A DNA stretch of 5,700 nt from Bryobacterales bacterium (GTDB lineage: Bacteria; Acidobacteriota; Terriglobia; Bryobacterales; Bryobacteraceae): positions 1-5,700 of the forward strand of contig PKYZ01000497.1 of assembly GCA_003132865.1 (NCBI GenBank), given 5' to 3'. Of the stretch, positions 3,936-5,700 are shown in pieces (position 1 is the first letter of the stretch; each line of letters starts with the position of its first letter). Both the position numbers and the translations under genes were made by a program. Under the pieces are notes generated by a model that was not told the DNA's origin, did not search any database, and saw only the letters and a program-made list of their open reading frames with translations.

Positions 3936-5700
3936 TCAAAAATGGAACCGGTAGCGCACCTCCCCATAAATCTGCCGGGGATTGATGTAATGCGTCCCAC
4001 CGAAAGTGTTGCTGGTATCCAGCAGATATCGGGTGTTGGCGATATTCACGGCGTTCGCGGAAATCGTCCACGTTTCGCCAATCCGCTTGCCGATCGACAG
4101 ATCGAACGTGGAATGCGGCGGCAAGTGGGACGGTCCGTTGCCGTTGAGAAAGCCGGAGCCGAACTGGTAAGCCGGCGTGGCCCACATATGCCAGGGCAGC
4201 GTTAGCGACAGAACAGACGTCAGCGTGTTCCGCTGATCGTGATCGAGCAGGAAGAAGCCGGAAGGGGTGTACTCCAGCAGACCGCCGGTGATGGGGCCGG
4301 CGCCTTGGGCGATCTGATTCGAATAAGCGATCCGAAGCTGCGCTACGTGAAACAGGCGGGGCGAGCGGATGGTCACTTCCGTGCCGCCGATGATCGCCCC
4401 CAGGTCGGTAAGCGGGATGAAGATGCCCGAGTTGCCGATTACATCGTGGTCCAGAAAGTTGACTGCGCTGGTGTGGAAGCGGTCCACATCGAGCGCCCAC
4501 CCGCGGAGCGGTATGCTCACCCCGATATCGTGCTGAATATCCCGCTCTCCATGCAGCGGAACGAAGCCGTAGCCCTGCGCGATCGCGAACTGCAGCACCG
4601 GACCGGCGAGGCTGTCGAGCGGCGGCGGCTGGTAGTAATACGCGTAGTAACCGTGCAGGGTCCAATGCAGCCATGGAATGCGGATAGACGCGCCCAGCCG
4701 CGGGTCGGCGGCGTTCTCATTCACCAGACCGCTATAATGCGTAAGCCGCATGCCGAGGTCCAGCGTGAGCCAGGAGGCCGCCTTGTACTGATCCTCCAGA
4801 AACACTGCGCTGGAGTTGGCCCAGTGATTTTCTTGCTGGTTCAGCACGGCGCCGCCGGGATTCTGGGTGAGTCCGAAGAAGGTGTTGTCGTGCTGGCCCC
4901 AGGTTTCCAGGCCCACGCGTGCGTCATGCCGCTTCTTCTGGGCTTGCAATACGGCGCGGCCTCCGAGGTACGCCGACCGGCCGTTGTCGTCGAGTATGAA
5001 CGGGGTATCCTGTGGTCCACTGACATAGTGGGCGACGTTGAAATGGAAGTATGGCGACAGCGAGAACAGCACGCCATCCGAAAAGCTGTGCGCCCAGTGG
5101 AAGCCCACTAAATCGTCCCGCTCCGGATCCACGTCGCGAATGCCAGAAAACTGTTGGCCGTGGTCATTGGGGATCTGGAAATGATCTTCGCGCAGTGAGA
5201 CGATCCAGCGCACTTGGTCCTTCGGGCCGGGATTGTACAGCAGCGACAGAAATCCACCTACGCCGCTATCCTGATCGTGAATCACTTGCGAGACCGGAGT
5301 GCCCAAACCGAGCTGCGACCGGTTGGCGTCGACACTCGCGTAGTAAGCAAACCGCTGGGTATGCCCGCCAATGTTGAGCTGATCGTCGGTCGAGTAGAAA
5401 TTGCCGCCGGATAGAATCAGCTCGGCTTGGTTGTCGCGTTCGAATCCCGAAGGTGTCACTACGTTGAAGAAGCCGTAAGTGCGGTCGCCGTACTCGCTCG
5501 AATAACCGCCGCGTTCGATCTCCAACTCTTCCACGTTCTTGGGATTGATGAGCGGCGCCACGTTGGCCGCGATATTGGTATTGATCACCGGGATGCCGTC
5601 GAAAAACCAGTTCACCTGGTGGCCGCCGCGCATGTGGAGCATGTCGTGCGTTACGTAGGCGCCGGGCACGTAGTCGGTGATCATGGCCAGGCTGTTGGTT
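3936..5700 (-). CDS. TonB-dependent outer-membrane receptor (partial; N-terminus beyond the window)
   Basis: The frame is open to the window edge, and 587 residues are visible. The first 85 or so are the end of the plug domain: MRGGHQVNWFFDGIPV (residues 23-38), then PKNVEELEIERGGYSSEYGD (53-72) and GFFNVVTPSG (76-85). This is the usual pattern of receptor plugs, where an IE-x-RG motif is followed by YG and a glycine/asparagine turn. The rest is a beta-barrel of alternating aromatic and polar strands. It ends INPRQIYGEVRYRFHF, and the final phenylalanine fits the outer-membrane insertion signal. ATG 5684 lies inside the plug and is not the true start. The missing N-terminus should hold the signal peptide and, as in many Acidobacteria, perhaps a carboxypeptidase-regulatory-like domain. 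Such receptors import a ligand using TonB-ExbBD energy; the substrate cannot be told from sequence. Confidence 0.93.
   Translation of the reverse strand, partial: TNSLAMITDYVPGAYVTHDMLHMRGGHQVNWFFDGIPVINTNIAANVAPLINPKNVEELEIERGGYSSEYGDRTYGFFNVVTPSGFERDNQAELILSGGNFYSTDDQLNIGGHTQRFAYYASVDANRSQLGLGTPVSQVIHDQDSGVGGFLSLLYNPGPKDQVRWIVSLREDHFQIPNDHGQQFSGIRDVDPERDDLVGFHWAHSFSDGVLFSLSPYFHFNVAHYVSGPQDTPFILDDNGRSAYLGGRAVLQAQKKRHDARVGLETWGQHDNTFFGLTQNPGGAVLNQQENHWANSSAVFLEDQYKAASWLTLDLGMRLTHYSGLVNENAADPRLGASIRIPWLHWTLHGYYAYYYQPPPLDSLAGPVLQFAIAQGYGFVPLHGERDIQHDIGVSIPLRGWALDVDRFHTSAVNFLDHDVIGNSGIFIPLTDLGAIIGGTEVTIRSPRLFHVAQLRIAYSNQIAQGAGPITGGLLEYTPSGFFLLDHDQRNTLTSVLSLTLPWHMWATPAYQFGSGFLNGNGPSHLPPHSTFDLSIGKRIGETWTISANAVNIANTRYLLDTSNTFGGTHYINPRQIYGEVRYRFHF

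Noticed and set aside
3826..4674. A 282-codon minus-strand frame
   Set aside because: This is an arginine-rich shadow of the TonB-dependent receptor, which has clear family motifs in its own frame.
4239..5111. A 290-codon plus-strand frame opposite the receptor
   Set aside because: It is antisense to a confidently identified receptor and has no recognisable domain or ribosome binding site.

Overview
The window looks like chromosomal DNA of an Acidobacteriota member, probably Solibacter/Bryobacter-like. The main reasons are a TonB-dependent receptor of acidobacterial style on the right and a small cytoplasmic protein (minus strand, 2487-2921) of a type I associate with Acidobacteria. This assignment rests on recall, not on a search. 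GC content varies: by hand count, 4141-4200 is about 65% GC and 661-720 about 48%, so the left part may be acquired DNA.

Left part (1-1831). A palindromic repeat cluster (12-67) precedes a 44-residue ribbon-helix-helix antitoxin-like ORF (138-272, plus strand). That ORF is shorter than usual, and its 3' end collides with a minus-strand operon reading leftward from 1831. The first operon gene encodes a DUF4393/Abi-alpha family protein. It overlaps, by ATGA, a gene for a membrane protein. The membrane protein appears to be split into two overlapping frames (579-1037 and 232-597); one extra base in a four-base run at 610-613 would rejoin them into about 268 residues. The DUF4393 gene plus this membrane protein is the best candidate here for an uncharacterised, possibly phage-defence, two-gene unit.

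Middle (1832-2957). Two short plus-strand ORFs (1974-2267 and 2297-2440) encode small predicted membrane proteins. They converge on the minus-strand acidobacterial hypothetical gene (2487-2921), whose promoter is placed so that transcription should begin at or next to the ATG, giving a leaderless mRNA.

Right part. The stretch 2958-3935 has no convincing intact gene. It holds what may be a decayed minus-strand coding remnant (about 3120-3530) and a 15-bp imperfect inverted repeat. From 3936 to the window edge runs the plug end and whole beta-barrel of a TonB-dependent outer-membrane receptor on the minus strand; its N-terminus lies beyond the window.
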